A stretch of DNA of 64,000 nucleotides from Pedobacter antarcticus (GTDB lineage Bacteria > Bacteroidota > Bacteroidia > Sphingobacteriales > Sphingobacteriaceae): positions 555,730 to 619,729 of the forward strand of contig NZ_FONS01000001.1 of the NCBI RefSeq assembly GCF_900112985.1, in the 5' to 3' direction. How positions within the stretch are numbered: position 1 is the first letter of the stretch; each line of letters begins with the position of its first letter. Below are positions 35,665-44,441 of the stretch, in pieces. A program made the position numbers and the translations under genes. The notes under the pieces are model-generated. The model saw only the letters and a program-made list of their open reading frames with translations. It made no database searches and was not told where the DNA came from.

Positions 35665-37194
35665 CTATTTATATTTTTTTGCAATTAATTTCACTGAATC
35701 TATTAAAAAAAGCTTTTCCGATTTATCTAGAGCTAAAACATATCCGATAGTCAAGATTGAAATACAAGAAGTAAAAACTATTACAATAAAACGGTAGATA
35801 GATTCGTCGAGCAAATGGTAAAGAATAAATGGAACAATTGGTGAAATAAGCAAAACAATAAAACACTTATAAACAACCTGCACCAAATACTCTTTCAATG
35901 GAAGCTCAATCATATTACGGATTAACCATACCCGCACAATCTGCCCAATTATTACAATAACCAGGTGTACAATAAAAACTGACTCCGGAGGTAATCCAAA
36001 TTTCAAGGCTACATAACCCAGAGGTACAACCAAGAGAAGCAAACTCCCTAAGATAGATTGATAAACCTTAATTCTTCCGGTCGCCTTAGCTGCAAAAACC
36101 AGTGGATTGGCTAAGCTGTCAACCAGTGAAATGAGCAGCATGACACGAACGAAATTAACAGTATGCTCCGGGACAATTTTGAGCCACCAAATAAGTAAGT
36201 TCTCTATATCCAAAAAAACGGGCAGAGATAACAGCAGCAGTAAAAAAAACGAATATTTTGAACTTACATAAATCAACTTATGCATATAAGTTAGGTCATT
36301 TGCGGCGTAACTTTTTGTAATCTGTGGGTTCAGCGCAGTTTGGAAGCCACTGATAAAACGTGATATTACCCCTTGGACCTGAACTGCTATTCCACGCGCA
36401 GCGTTGACTGTCGCTCCAAAAAATATATTGAGCAATATATTTATACCTTGAGTGAATAATAAAAACGCTGAATCACCAAACATACTCCAACCGGCAAAAG
36501 AAGCCATCTCTTTAAATAAAGGCTTGTTCCATTTAATTCCACCTCTCGCCTCGTCGAATTTACGGAAACAATAACCCCAATAAATAATTTGCATGATAAC
36601 CTGTGCAATAACCAACATCATTGCATAGATTTTTAATTTATCAAAATCAACCGACTGGAGTAAGAAAACAACAACTAGTTTCAAGACCATATCCAGTATA
36701 GAGAAGTAAGCAAACACACCCATTTTTTCGTGTGCAATAATCACTGCGCTATATGGCACATTAATAATAGAAATAAATGCACTGATTATAGAGAAATGAA
36801 ATACCCATACCGCGGCCTGCATACGTAATGGTGGAATCTGCATACGCGTTTTCAAAAACCATAATCCTACAGTTTCTGCTAAAACACAAATTAAAAGTGC
36901 AATCAAAAGATGAATAAGCAAGCTTACACTAAAAACCGATTTCAGCCTGTCATTATTTCCCCGCCCCAACTCAAATGTTATAAAGCGACTGGTTGATGAT
37001 GCCATTGCCGAATTTAGCACGCCAAACATGGCCACTACACCTCCAATAACGTTGTATAAACCGAAGTCCTCTACTCCCAATACGTTCAGCACAACGCGGG
37101 AGATATACAACCCAATGAGCATGCTGACAAACATCTGTATATAAAGCACTAGGGTATTTTTAGCAATTCGCTTGCTATTCGTTGTATCTGACAT
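35665..37194 (-). CDS. Wzx-like polysaccharide flippase
   Basis: A 509-residue membrane protein with about 12-14 helices of the MOP (MATE/Wzx) superfamily. The start KRIAKNTLVLYIQMFVSMLI and GLYISRVVLNVLGVEDFGLY is the standard opening of Wzx proteins. It would flip the undecaprenyl-linked repeat unit across the inner membrane for the Wzy-like polymerase (27700-28983). It starts 4 bases after the epimerase gene. Confidence 0.93.
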   Translation of the reverse strand: MSDTTNSKRIAKNTLVLYIQMFVSMLIGLYISRVVLNVLGVEDFGLYNVIGGVVAMFGVLNSAMASSTSRFITFELGRGNNDRLKSVFSVSLLIHLLIALLICVLAETVGLWFLKTRMQIPPLRMQAAVWVFHFSIISAFISIINVPYSAVIIAHEKMGVFAYFSILDMVLKLVVVFLLQSVDFDKLKIYAMMLVIAQVIMQIIYWGYCFRKFDEARGGIKWNKPLFKEMASFAGWSMFGDSAFLLFTQGINILLNIFFGATVNAARGIAVQVQGVISRFISGFQTALNPQITKSYAANDLTYMHKLIYVSSKYSFFLLLLLSLPVFLDIENLLIWWLKIVPEHTVNFVRVMLLISLVDSLANPLVFAAKATGRIKVYQSILGSLLLLVVPLGYVALKFGLPPESVFIVHLVIVIIGQIVRVWLIRNMIELPLKEYLVQVVYKCFIVLLISPIVPFILYHLLDESIYRFIVIVFTSCISILTIGYVLALDKSEKLFLIDSVKLIAKKYK

Positions 37195-37198
37195 ATAT

Positions 37199-38158
37199 TT
37201 ATTTACCGAACTCAGCTCGCAGCGTTCTTTTCAATCCTTCTTCGATAGAGTAAGGAGGTACAAATCCGGTTGTCATAGCTTTCTTCGAATCAAACTGGGT
37301 CACTGCGCAGAATTTTTTTACTCTCACTGAACTTATAGTTAATTTTTTACGAAGTATCCAAGCCAGGATATCAAATCCGTATCCGCCCAATATCCCTAAT
37401 GTATAGGGAATGTGTATAGTTGGGATTTTCTTACCCAATACTTCTCCCGTATGGTGAACGAGGTCATTGGTGGTAAAATCACGTTTGTCTACGTAATTGT
37501 ATACCTCATACCCTGTTTTTCGTTCGCGGATCAGAAATTCCATAAAAGCAACTATATTACCAATATAAGACATTGATTTCTCGTTATTACCTTTTCCGAT
37601 CATCAAAAATTTACCAGAAGCAATTTGGTTCAGTAGATTGTATACATTCCCCCGGTTACCTTCCCCAAAAATCACCGTCGGACGGATAATATTAATATTC
37701 CAGTCGGGATGCGAGTCGTACCATTGCTGCAGAACTTGTTCCGCCTGCCATTTGCTTTTTCCATAAGCATTAAATGGGTTGGCCGGAGTAAGTTCATCCG
37801 GATTGACTTTATTTAATCCATACACTGCTACGGTGCTGGTAAATACGATACGTCTTACTTCGTTTTGGGCCATTGCTTCCAGGGTATTTTTCATCCCCTG
37901 AACATTTACGTCATAATATAAAGAAGCAGGTGTAACGTCGTCACGATGCTCTGCCGCTAATAACACAACTACGTCCACACCTTTTAATAAAGTGACTAAC
38001 GTGTCTTTTCTTAGCACATCTGCAATGTGGGTAATAGCTGAAAAACTGCTGCTTTGCTGTTTGTCTATATTAAGAAATTCAAATCCTTGATTTTGTTTCA
38101 GGGTCTCTATTAGTCGGGTTCCGACAAAACCTGACCCTCCAATGATGGCAACTTTCAT
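37199..38158 (-). CDS. NAD-dependent epimerase/dehydratase
   Basis: A 319-residue extended SDR enzyme. The Rossmann motif GGSGFVG (7-13), the TSTVAVYG strand and the catalytic pair in AYGKSKWQAE (Tyr132, Lys136) are all present. It is similar to UDP-sugar epimerases and reductases of O-antigen loci (for example the WbpK/FnlB-like partners of WecA/WbpL-type transferases). Standing next to the initiating transferase it probably makes the first sugar of the repeat unit. Exact reaction unresolved. Confidence 0.88.
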   Translation of the reverse strand: MKVAIIGGSGFVGTRLIETLKQNQGFEFLNIDKQQSSSFSAITHIADVLRKDTLVTLLKGVDVVVLLAAEHRDDVTPASLYYDVNVQGMKNTLEAMAQNEVRRIVFTSTVAVYGLNKVNPDELTPANPFNAYGKSKWQAEQVLQQWYDSHPDWNINIIRPTVIFGEGNRGNVYNLLNQIASGKFLMIGKGNNEKSMSYIGNIVAFMEFLIRERKTGYEVYNYVDKRDFTTNDLVHHTGEVLGKKIPTIHIPYTLGILGGYGFDILAWILRKKLTISSVRVKKFCAVTQFDSKKAMTTGFVPPYSIEEGLKRTLRAEFGK

Positions 38159-38179
38159 ATCTTCAATTCTAAATAAAAT

Positions 38180-39340
38180 TTATACTTCGCTATAGCTGAT
38201 TTGTGCGTTCTTACTTAATGAAATTGCAGTATCGGCTCTTCTCCCCGCCTCAATCCGGTGAAATACAAAATGAAATAGACCCCAAAGGACAATATCTAAA
38301 GCCAGTACAATGTTATTACTGATATATTGTACGCTGACAATATTAAAGACACTAAAAAATAGCGCGAGCAATATGATATAGATCATGGCAGTACGATGGG
38401 AAATGCCGAGGTCCAAAAATTTATGATGAATATGGTTCCGGTCAGGCTCAAAAACTGACTTTCCGTTTCTAAATCGTACCCACATTACTCTGGCTACATC
38501 TAAGACAGGAACAATCAAGGTTGTAAATGCTGACACAATAGCACCATCAAAGAATGGTTTGATATCCTGATTATTCATAGAAAAACTAACTGCTAAAAAA
38601 GCGATTGAATAGCCAAGGGTTAAACTGCCGGTATCCCCCATGAATATGCGACGTTTCCGTTTTGATGCACCAAATACATTAAAGTAAAAAAAAGGAATTA
38701 ACAGGCCAGTTGTAATAAAAGCGAAAATAGCGTGTAACCATGCACCTTCTGCAGCGAACAAAATACCAAGAATCAAGCTGCTGACCATTATCAGTCCGGA
38801 ACATAAACCATCAATTCCATCAATAAGATTGATGCCATTGATAATGAGCATTACCGCGAAAACCGTCAGTGGCATACCTACCCAGGCAGGTATAAAATCG
38901 ATAAAAAACACACCGTAGATATCATTTATCCACAGACCGGAAAGTGGTAAAAGCATTGCAGCAACCAACTGCGCAAAAAATTTAAACTTATAACTAACAC
39001 CTATCAGATCATCTGCAAGCCCGACAATAAACAAGATTACAAGACCAGTTGTAAGTAACAGGAACATTGGTAATATTTCACCAGTATTTAAATGCAGGTC
39101 ATTTAAAAAGTTGTACTTATGAAAGATTACAACTGCTAATGTCATCAAACAACATTGGATTGGTGCAAATGCCACACCACCCAATCTGGGTATGATATGC
39201 TCATGTGTTTTTCGATTATTAACCGGGTCAAAAAGTCTCTTCTTGTAGCTTACAAGATAAATGAAACGGATAATAGACCTTCCAAGGTAAAATGCTAATA
39301 GAAAAGGGATCAGGATAATTAAAATTTTTACGGTCGTCAT
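38180..39340 (-). CDS. Initiating sugar-1-phosphate transferase, WecA/MraY family
   Basis: A 386-residue membrane protein with about 11 helices of the polyprenyl-phosphate HexNAc-1-phosphate transferase family. Signatures: HIIPRLGGVAF after the first helix, NGINLIDGIDGLCSGL, RIFMGDTGSLTLGY and DRNHIHHKFLDLGISHRTA (the HHxF-type loop). It loads the first sugar on undecaprenyl phosphate and so starts exopolysaccharide assembly. It is the first gene of the minus-strand locus; its upstream gap of 54 bases to the thioredoxin-like gene holds no obvious terminator. Confidence 0.92.
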   Translation of the reverse strand: MTTVKILIILIPFLLAFYLGRSIIRFIYLVSYKKRLFDPVNNRKTHEHIIPRLGGVAFAPIQCCLMTLAVVIFHKYNFLNDLHLNTGEILPMFLLLTTGLVILFIVGLADDLIGVSYKFKFFAQLVAAMLLPLSGLWINDIYGVFFIDFIPAWVGMPLTVFAVMLIINGINLIDGIDGLCSGLIMVSSLILGILFAAEGAWLHAIFAFITTGLLIPFFYFNVFGASKRKRRIFMGDTGSLTLGYSIAFLAVSFSMNNQDIKPFFDGAIVSAFTTLIVPVLDVARVMWVRFRNGKSVFEPDRNHIHHKFLDLGISHRTAMIYIILLALFFSVFNIVSVQYISNNIVLALDIVLWGLFHFVFHRIEAGRRADTAISLSKNAQISYSEV

Positions 39341-39394
39341 CTTTTAATTCATTAAGTGAAACATAAACCACACTCAAGTATTCGTTACTATTAA

Positions 39395-40321
39395 TTATAT
39401 ATTAAGGGTAGACTGGGCGTTTAAGAATAGGGCTACGTTTGACAGGTCTGTGTCTTTCAAAAGAACTTTCTTGTTTATGTCCAGCAGGTAAATTGTAGGC
39501 GAGGCTCGAATGTCATATAAACCTTTAGCGAGCACCTGTTTACCACTATCGAATCCATTCGTCCAGGTTGCCGGAATATGCGATTGATATGCCTTCCAGA
39601 CGTTATGATCACCGAGTGCATATATTGCTAATACATTCAGTATTCCTTTGTCGACAAGCTGGCGGAATCTCGTGCTAGTTTGGAGTTCCGCAATTGCTGT
39701 TTCACAATGCGGACAACCAGGCTCATAAAAGAATAAGAGGACAAAAGGTGCATGGACAGAAGAGATCTTCCTTTTTCCACCTGTAGGGATCTGAAATTCA
39801 AAATCCACTGCTGCTGAACCCACGTTATTTTTTTTGACCAGTGCCAGTTGTGCATTGTAGATATATTTATCGGCCTCACCGAGCTTACATGAGTCCAATA
39901 GAAATTCCAAGACAGGTTTATAATATAAATCATTGCGTACCGGCGAATTCGGATCGTGCAAATAGTGTTCATACTGCTTTTTGAAAAATTCAAAACTGGT
40001 AGGAAATGGCTTTGCTTTTGAAAGCATATGTTTTATTGCCCTTGAGCTGATCGTATCCGGAAATTTAGGGAGACTGGCAATGAAATCGACCAGGAGCTGT
40101 TCACCTATAGCGGGATCTCTTAAGGCGATGGTATCCTTAAAATCAAAATTATCCCAATAATGAAAGAACAGACGTTCAGGAGAGGTCTCTACAGAGAGTT
40201 TAGTGCCGGTATCTACTTTAGCAGAATCGGGTAATTTCTCATTTTTCCTGGCACAGCTAAACAATACATTTAAAATAATGCAAGACAATACAACAGATCT
40301 AAAAAAAAGCACCTTATTCAT
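39395..40321 (-). CDS. Thioredoxin-like lipoprotein with DUF5106-type N-terminal domain
   Basis: A 308-residue lipoprotein: lipobox NVLFSC (Cys23), a helical domain (about 45-165) resembling DUF5106, and a TlpA/AhpC-like thioredoxin domain (about 168-300) with FYEPGCPHCETAI (CPHC active site) and the cis-Pro region IRASPTIYLLD. It should act in the periplasm on disulfides or as a reductant for a partner. It follows the S41 protease by 46 bases on the same strand, after the fimbrillin-like gene, so it may help mature surface proteins. Confidence 0.86.
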   Translation of the reverse strand: MNKVLFFRSVVLSCIILNVLFSCARKNEKLPDSAKVDTGTKLSVETSPERLFFHYWDNFDFKDTIALRDPAIGEQLLVDFIASLPKFPDTISSRAIKHMLSKAKPFPTSFEFFKKQYEHYLHDPNSPVRNDLYYKPVLEFLLDSCKLGEADKYIYNAQLALVKKNNVGSAAVDFEFQIPTGGKRKISSVHAPFVLLFFYEPGCPHCETAIAELQTSTRFRQLVDKGILNVLAIYALGDHNVWKAYQSHIPATWTNGFDSGKQVLAKGLYDIRASPTIYLLDINKKVLLKDTDLSNVALFLNAQSTLNI

Positions 40322-40367
40322 ATTTAACTATCTATCTAATATTATCATATTTATTATCCGAGGATTC

Positions 40368-41831
40368 TTACCTCCGCATATAACCCTGACTAACGATATT
40401 CACATTTTCTATCCTGGTCATTTTTACTGCTTGCCCCCTGTCTGATCTTGCTGATGCCCGGGCAGACGAGCCTGCTTTACCCAGTGAATGATTGAGCGCT
40501 GCAGATAGCATATCCTCTTCTGCATCTCCAAAATCCCGAAAGATATAGTCTCTCACATTCCGCTGATCTCCACCGATACCATCCCAGTAATCTGTCTGAT
40601 TCCGTGCATTAGTCAATTTAAAAGATGCCACCCAAAGCCCTTTCTTTCCCATAATTTCCTGTCTGAAAAAACCAACAGGTTTGCCATATGTACCATTATG
40701 TTCTGCTATGATTACTACATTCATATAAGGACGAAGAACATTGATCAGTAATTCCGAGGCAGAAGCTGTAACGTCTGTTACTAAAAAATAGACAGTACTC
40801 AGATTCAGATTATTACGGCGTTGAAAATTCACATCGTCAAAAGACTCCCCAGGTAAATTATTAGGTTGTGAGAGGTATGTATTTAGTATGTATTTATACA
40901 TTAAAGCCCTGTCAGCTGTAGCACCAATTATTTTGTTAGCCATATATTCTACAGTGCTAACATGTCCTCCTGTGTTGTAACGCAAATCAAAAATGAGGTC
41001 CCTGATCTGGTTTTGCTCAAAATCGTCAAACACCTGATTTAACCGGCTTCGGTTGGCTTTTCCCTCGGGTACGGCTTCAAAAGACGAAAGCGCCAGGTAA
41101 CCAATAGCTTTAGCAGGATATAAGAACACCTTATTTTTGATTATTGGATTAACTTCATATGGTGTTGATGAGATCGATTTAGTGGACTCATTGCCATCAG
41201 TGTGACGAACTTTGATTCGCATGCTGCTCTGTTGCATGGCTGCCAGCAACTTATTCACAACTGCCTGGCGAATCTTCTCGTCCGTAAACTTACAGCTCCC
41301 TGACTCACAGGAAACCGGAACACTGAAATCCTGATCGTCATCTATTCCCAAAATCACATCCGACCGTCTGATACCAGATTGAGCCGCCGAAGAGCCCCCT
41401 TCTGCATAATATATTATCGGGTAAGCAAAGTTTTCGTTCACTGCTCCTAATGATACAAAAAGACCAAAACCCCGGTTCACTTCTATGTCATCAGGTGAAC
41501 TTCCAATCTTACTTATGTCTTCCAGATAAGAAAACCGATCGATACTCGCATTATAACCTGCGTGAAATGGGGTTGTCCTTTTTAAGGCAGTAAGTAGATC
41601 AACGGGTGACGCATACGAATCTGTAAATGAAAACAGAGCTTTATCTTCTGACATTATATTATCACTCCATAAGGAATAAAGCTTATAATAATGGAAAATA
41701 CTGTCTTTCAACTGCTGGTCGGCCGCCCTTTCAGTGCCCTCGGAAATAGGTAACATTTCTTTTTTACAGGATATAAAAAACAGCAGAAAGAATCCATTTA
41801 CTAAAAAAAACTTATAACCCAGGCCCCTCAT
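40368..41831 (-). CDS. S41-family (C-terminal-processing-like) peptidase lipoprotein
   Basis: A 487-residue lipoprotein: lipobox LFFISC (Cys22), a PDZ-like domain (about 115-215, with AAQSGIRRSDVILGID), and an S41 catalytic domain with IRDLIFDLRYNTGGHVSTVE, the serine region TDVTASASELLINVL and HNGTYGKPVGFF. The frame extends to 41858; the ATG at 41831 is chosen for its signal peptide. The active site looks complete. It lies between the thioredoxin-like gene and the terminator of the fimbrillin-like gene. Likely a surface or periplasmic protease, target unknown. Confidence 0.9.
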   Translation of the reverse strand: MRGLGYKFFLVNGFFLLFFISCKKEMLPISEGTERAADQQLKDSIFHYYKLYSLWSDNIMSEDKALFSFTDSYASPVDLLTALKRTTPFHAGYNASIDRFSYLEDISKIGSSPDDIEVNRGFGLFVSLGAVNENFAYPIIYYAEGGSSAAQSGIRRSDVILGIDDDQDFSVPVSCESGSCKFTDEKIRQAVVNKLLAAMQQSSMRIKVRHTDGNESTKSISSTPYEVNPIIKNKVFLYPAKAIGYLALSSFEAVPEGKANRSRLNQVFDDFEQNQIRDLIFDLRYNTGGHVSTVEYMANKIIGATADRALMYKYILNTYLSQPNNLPGESFDDVNFQRRNNLNLSTVYFLVTDVTASASELLINVLRPYMNVVIIAEHNGTYGKPVGFFRQEIMGKKGLWVASFKLTNARNQTDYWDGIGGDQRNVRDYIFRDFGDAEEDMLSAALNHSLGKAGSSARASARSDRGQAVKMTRIENVNIVSQGYMRR

Positions 41832-41899
41832 CACGCTTATGATTTTCCAGTAAAACATAAAATCGATCTTGTCTCATTGCTGAACCCCAATTTGGGTGT

Positions 41900-41934
41900 G
41901 AAAAAGCGGTTTGATGCAGCATCAAACCGCTTTC
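41900..41934 (-). terminator. Intrinsic terminator after the fimbrillin-like gene
   Basis: Perfect 13-base stem, AAAGCGGTTTGAT with ATCAAACCGCTTT, loop of 5, and five T residues in the minus-strand direction. It separates the fimbrillin-like gene from the S41 protease gene, which then needs its own promoter or read-through. Confidence 0.9.
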
Positions 41935-41970
41935 ATTATCATTTAATTACCCTAGATGGACAGCTTATAA

Positions 41971-43674
41971 TTAGATGGCTGCACGTACGCAGCGAACGTT
42001 CTTGAAATTCGTCTTGATAACATCCAGACCAATAGCAGATACGTTCAGAAGGGAAACCCCAAGGGCTGCACTAGTACCCAGAATACCTGTATTTGCCGAA
42101 TAATCCCAGGCTCCTACACCAGCTAATCCAAGTAAGTCCAGACCGGCAGTACTTGTCCATATTTGCGCGCTGTTTCCATAAGTATCGTTAAAATTCAGTT
42201 GAATAATGCCTTCTACCAAAGAAAGTCCAACACCTTCTCCATTATAGTTAAAATGCAGTCTGTTACTTGGATAAGGTGCGGCAGTTCCTGTCGCTGTATA
42301 TTCAAGAAAACGGAGAGCTCCGACAGTTCCGGTTGTAAACGGCTGAGCGGGAGGTCCCAATAAGCCACCTACTAACAACCTAAAATCAGGTTCACTGGCC
42401 TGACGCCATATTCCAGCCGGATAAACCAGTGTACAAGGATCGCCATTTGTACCATAATCGGCGGAAACAATCCCTTTAAAAGAAAAGTAGCTGTCTCGTC
42501 GATTTGTACTCGCATAAGTATGATGAAAACGGTAAGGGTTGTGCCCACCAGGGTTATACAAATTGGCCCTCGCCCATCTTACGCCTGCAACTGTCAACGG
42601 TGATTCAACCAAATTAACTAAGGCCCTGTAACTGCGGCCTAATTGAGGCGTCACATTAAATGTAAAAACCGACGGAGTTGCACCTAATAAAGTAGCAAAA
42701 GATCTTATTGTTGAATTATCTATGTCAAGCGCCAAATTCGTTAACGTAACTGTAAGCGCAGCTGGAGTAGCTGCATCCGCGGTGTATATATAGGCTACTT
42801 TCGCATCATGATATGGGGCCAGCACATCTGAAAAACTAGCATAATTAACAACCTGTGTATAATCCACTAAATCAGATAGCGCACCAGTTTTAAGATTGAT
42901 CGTAGCTGTCTTTAAAACTATCCCGGATACACTAACCGCAGCTGTATTTATATCTGCAAACATTCCCATGGTATTCAGTTCCACTGCAATACGGGCAAGG
43001 CTATGCTTAAAAGTTATGCCCAATGGACTATTACCATCCGGTCCGTTTGCAGGAATGGCGATTGTTCCACTTGCATATAACACATCTTTGCCTCCAGGCA
43101 GAGCAAGAGTTGGGGCTGCCGGATCTACATCTGGCACGGCATCTGTACTATTATATGAAATTGCATACCAATTATATGAAGTTCCTTTAGCAACATCCAC
43201 TGCACCGGCAGTTCCCGATACCAATGGTGTGGAGCTTACGAACGTTCCATCTGTTTTATATAATAAAAGACGGTATTTAACATCTGTCGCCATAGCAGAG
43301 ACAGCTAGTAAATCGCTCGTAGTTGATATTCCCTTCGGTACATTTCCAATAGCTATATTCGGTTGTTTTAACACGTCGCGCTCTACAGAAACAACGGCAT
43401 CAAACCCAGGATATGTAATGATTTTTCTCGGTGTAGTGCCAGTCTCTCTGGCTACTGATTTGTTTCCAACATTAGCTTTTGGATTAATTAGAGTAACGCC
43501 TTCATCATCGTCGATACCAAGAACCTTCACCGAGATTTTACCGTCTAGTCTGGTCTCTCCTGGCACTTCATCTTCAGCCTTATTTTTCGAGCAACTCTGG
43601 AAAAGCTGCGCGGCAAATACAAATAAAACAGCTACCGCTATTTTAGGGATAGAATTTTTGTATAGTAATTTCAT
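41971..43674 (-). CDS. Fimbrillin-like surface lipoprotein
   Basis: A 567-residue lipoprotein with lipobox LFQSC (Cys28) followed by SKNKAEDE. Two beta-rich domains follow, the first with SYNWYAISYNSTDAVPDV and GITFKHSLARIAVELNT, the conserved FKHxLA-type motif of fimbrillin (Mfa1/FimA-like) proteins. A C-terminal domain (about 365-567) starts WARANLYNPGGHNPYRF and ends NVRCVRAAI, as in FISUMP/fimbrillin-associated proteins. It is probably a fimbrial subunit or an adhesin on the cell surface. It is preceded by a 60-residue peptide gene with a 30-base gap. Confidence 0.85.
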   Translation of the reverse strand: MKLLYKNSIPKIAVAVLFVFAAQLFQSCSKNKAEDEVPGETRLDGKISVKVLGIDDDEGVTLINPKANVGNKSVARETGTTPRKIITYPGFDAVVSVERDVLKQPNIAIGNVPKGISTTSDLLAVSAMATDVKYRLLLYKTDGTFVSSTPLVSGTAGAVDVAKGTSYNWYAISYNSTDAVPDVDPAAPTLALPGGKDVLYASGTIAIPANGPDGNSPLGITFKHSLARIAVELNTMGMFADINTAAVSVSGIVLKTATINLKTGALSDLVDYTQVVNYASFSDVLAPYHDAKVAYIYTADAATPAALTVTLTNLALDIDNSTIRSFATLLGATPSVFTFNVTPQLGRSYRALVNLVESPLTVAGVRWARANLYNPGGHNPYRFHHTYASTNRRDSYFSFKGIVSADYGTNGDPCTLVYPAGIWRQASEPDFRLLVGGLLGPPAQPFTTGTVGALRFLEYTATGTAAPYPSNRLHFNYNGEGVGLSLVEGIIQLNFNDTYGNSAQIWTSTAGLDLLGLAGVGAWDYSANTGILGTSAALGVSLLNVSAIGLDVIKTNFKNVRCVRAAI

Positions 43675-43704
43675 ATTTTTTCATTAAAAAGTTCGTGATC
43701 TTTA

Positions 43705-43887
43705 TTATAGGTCTCCATTAAAGGTAGTTCCGCCACCATCTCCCCAATCGTCAACCTGAGGTTGATATGGAGCACCCGAATTTCCTCCGGAAACCGTTAC
43801 AGAAGCAGCAGCTATTCCCTGCTCCAGCTCTACGAACACTACTTCTAAAGCAGGTGCTTCGTATTTGATCTTTTTTTCCTTTTTCAT
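43705..43887 (-). CDS. Small peptide with Gly/Asp-rich tail, fimbrillin-linked
   Basis: A 60-residue protein, from the ATG at 43887 (the frame is open to 43980). It begins with a Lys-rich MKKEKKIKYEAPALEVV, has an acidic VELEQGIAAAS segment, and ends in a Gly-, Asp- and Pro-rich tail with PQVDDWGDGGG. It has no hydrophobic signal peptide. Short genes of this kind with a W-DGG tail often stand before fimbrillin-like genes in Bacteroidota, and I know of no assigned function. The GIAAAS site, a small-residue stretch, looks like a possible leader/core boundary. Confidence 0.72.
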   Translation of the reverse strand: MKKEKKIKYEAPALEVVFVELEQGIAAASVTVSGGNSGAPYQPQVDDWGDGGGTTFNGDL

Positions 43888-44441
43888 TGGTATATGTTTA
43901 TGTTTATTTTTTTCCTCATTTCTCCCCGCTCTTACGATGTTCTTATTTGTGTTGCAAATCACAAAGAGCATGTTCTGCATATCCTGATGAATATTTAGTT
44001 CTGAAATACCATTTGGTCAATGGCAGGCTACATGTTAAATATTGCAGCAATGGCAAAGAATATTCGCCAGGTTCTTTTCATAAGAAATATTATTTACCTA
44101 CAAATTTAACCAATTGCCAGAAGTTCGGTCCAGCGAGAAAGACACATTTTGATGTTACATCAAATAGCCTGCACAAAGAAAAAAACACATAAAACACTGG
44201 TATACAAACCATAACAAGAAACACTTAGATTTACATGGAGGATAAAAAATTCACATTTTAACGGAGTTAAATTCCTACCTGAACTGACCGGACACTTCTT
44301 ACTATATCGGCAGTCTTAACTCATTTTTTATCTTAACATTAGGTCCTGAAAAGGAGAATTTCACAACCATTTATTAATCTAAAATCAAACTTCACTTAAT
44401 ACTGCAGCAACATCTTTGTAGCAAAAAAAAACAAACTAATT
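43888..44441. other. Divergent intergenic region between peptide and TonB-linked genes
   Basis: About 550 AT-rich bases separate the minus-strand peptide gene from the plus-strand Oar-like gene. Both promoters must be here. A single near-match to the Bacteroidota -7 box (CATCTTTG, 44410-44417) lies 25 bases before the Oar-like ATG without a clear -33 element. Small frames in this stretch show no coding character and no structured RNA was recognised. Confidence 0.4.

Noticed and set aside
41971..43674. Fimbrillin-like gene as a complete Mfa/Fim fimbrial operon
   Set aside because: No usher-like anchor, accessory subunits or FimB-type genes lie nearby. Only a single fimbrillin-like protein is supported.
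42896..43687. 263-codon plus-strand frame opposite the fimbrillin-like gene
   Set aside because: It is an antisense shadow of a lipoprotein gene with clear domains; its residues are dominated by Ser, Thr, Ala and Pro as expected from the reverse of that sequence.
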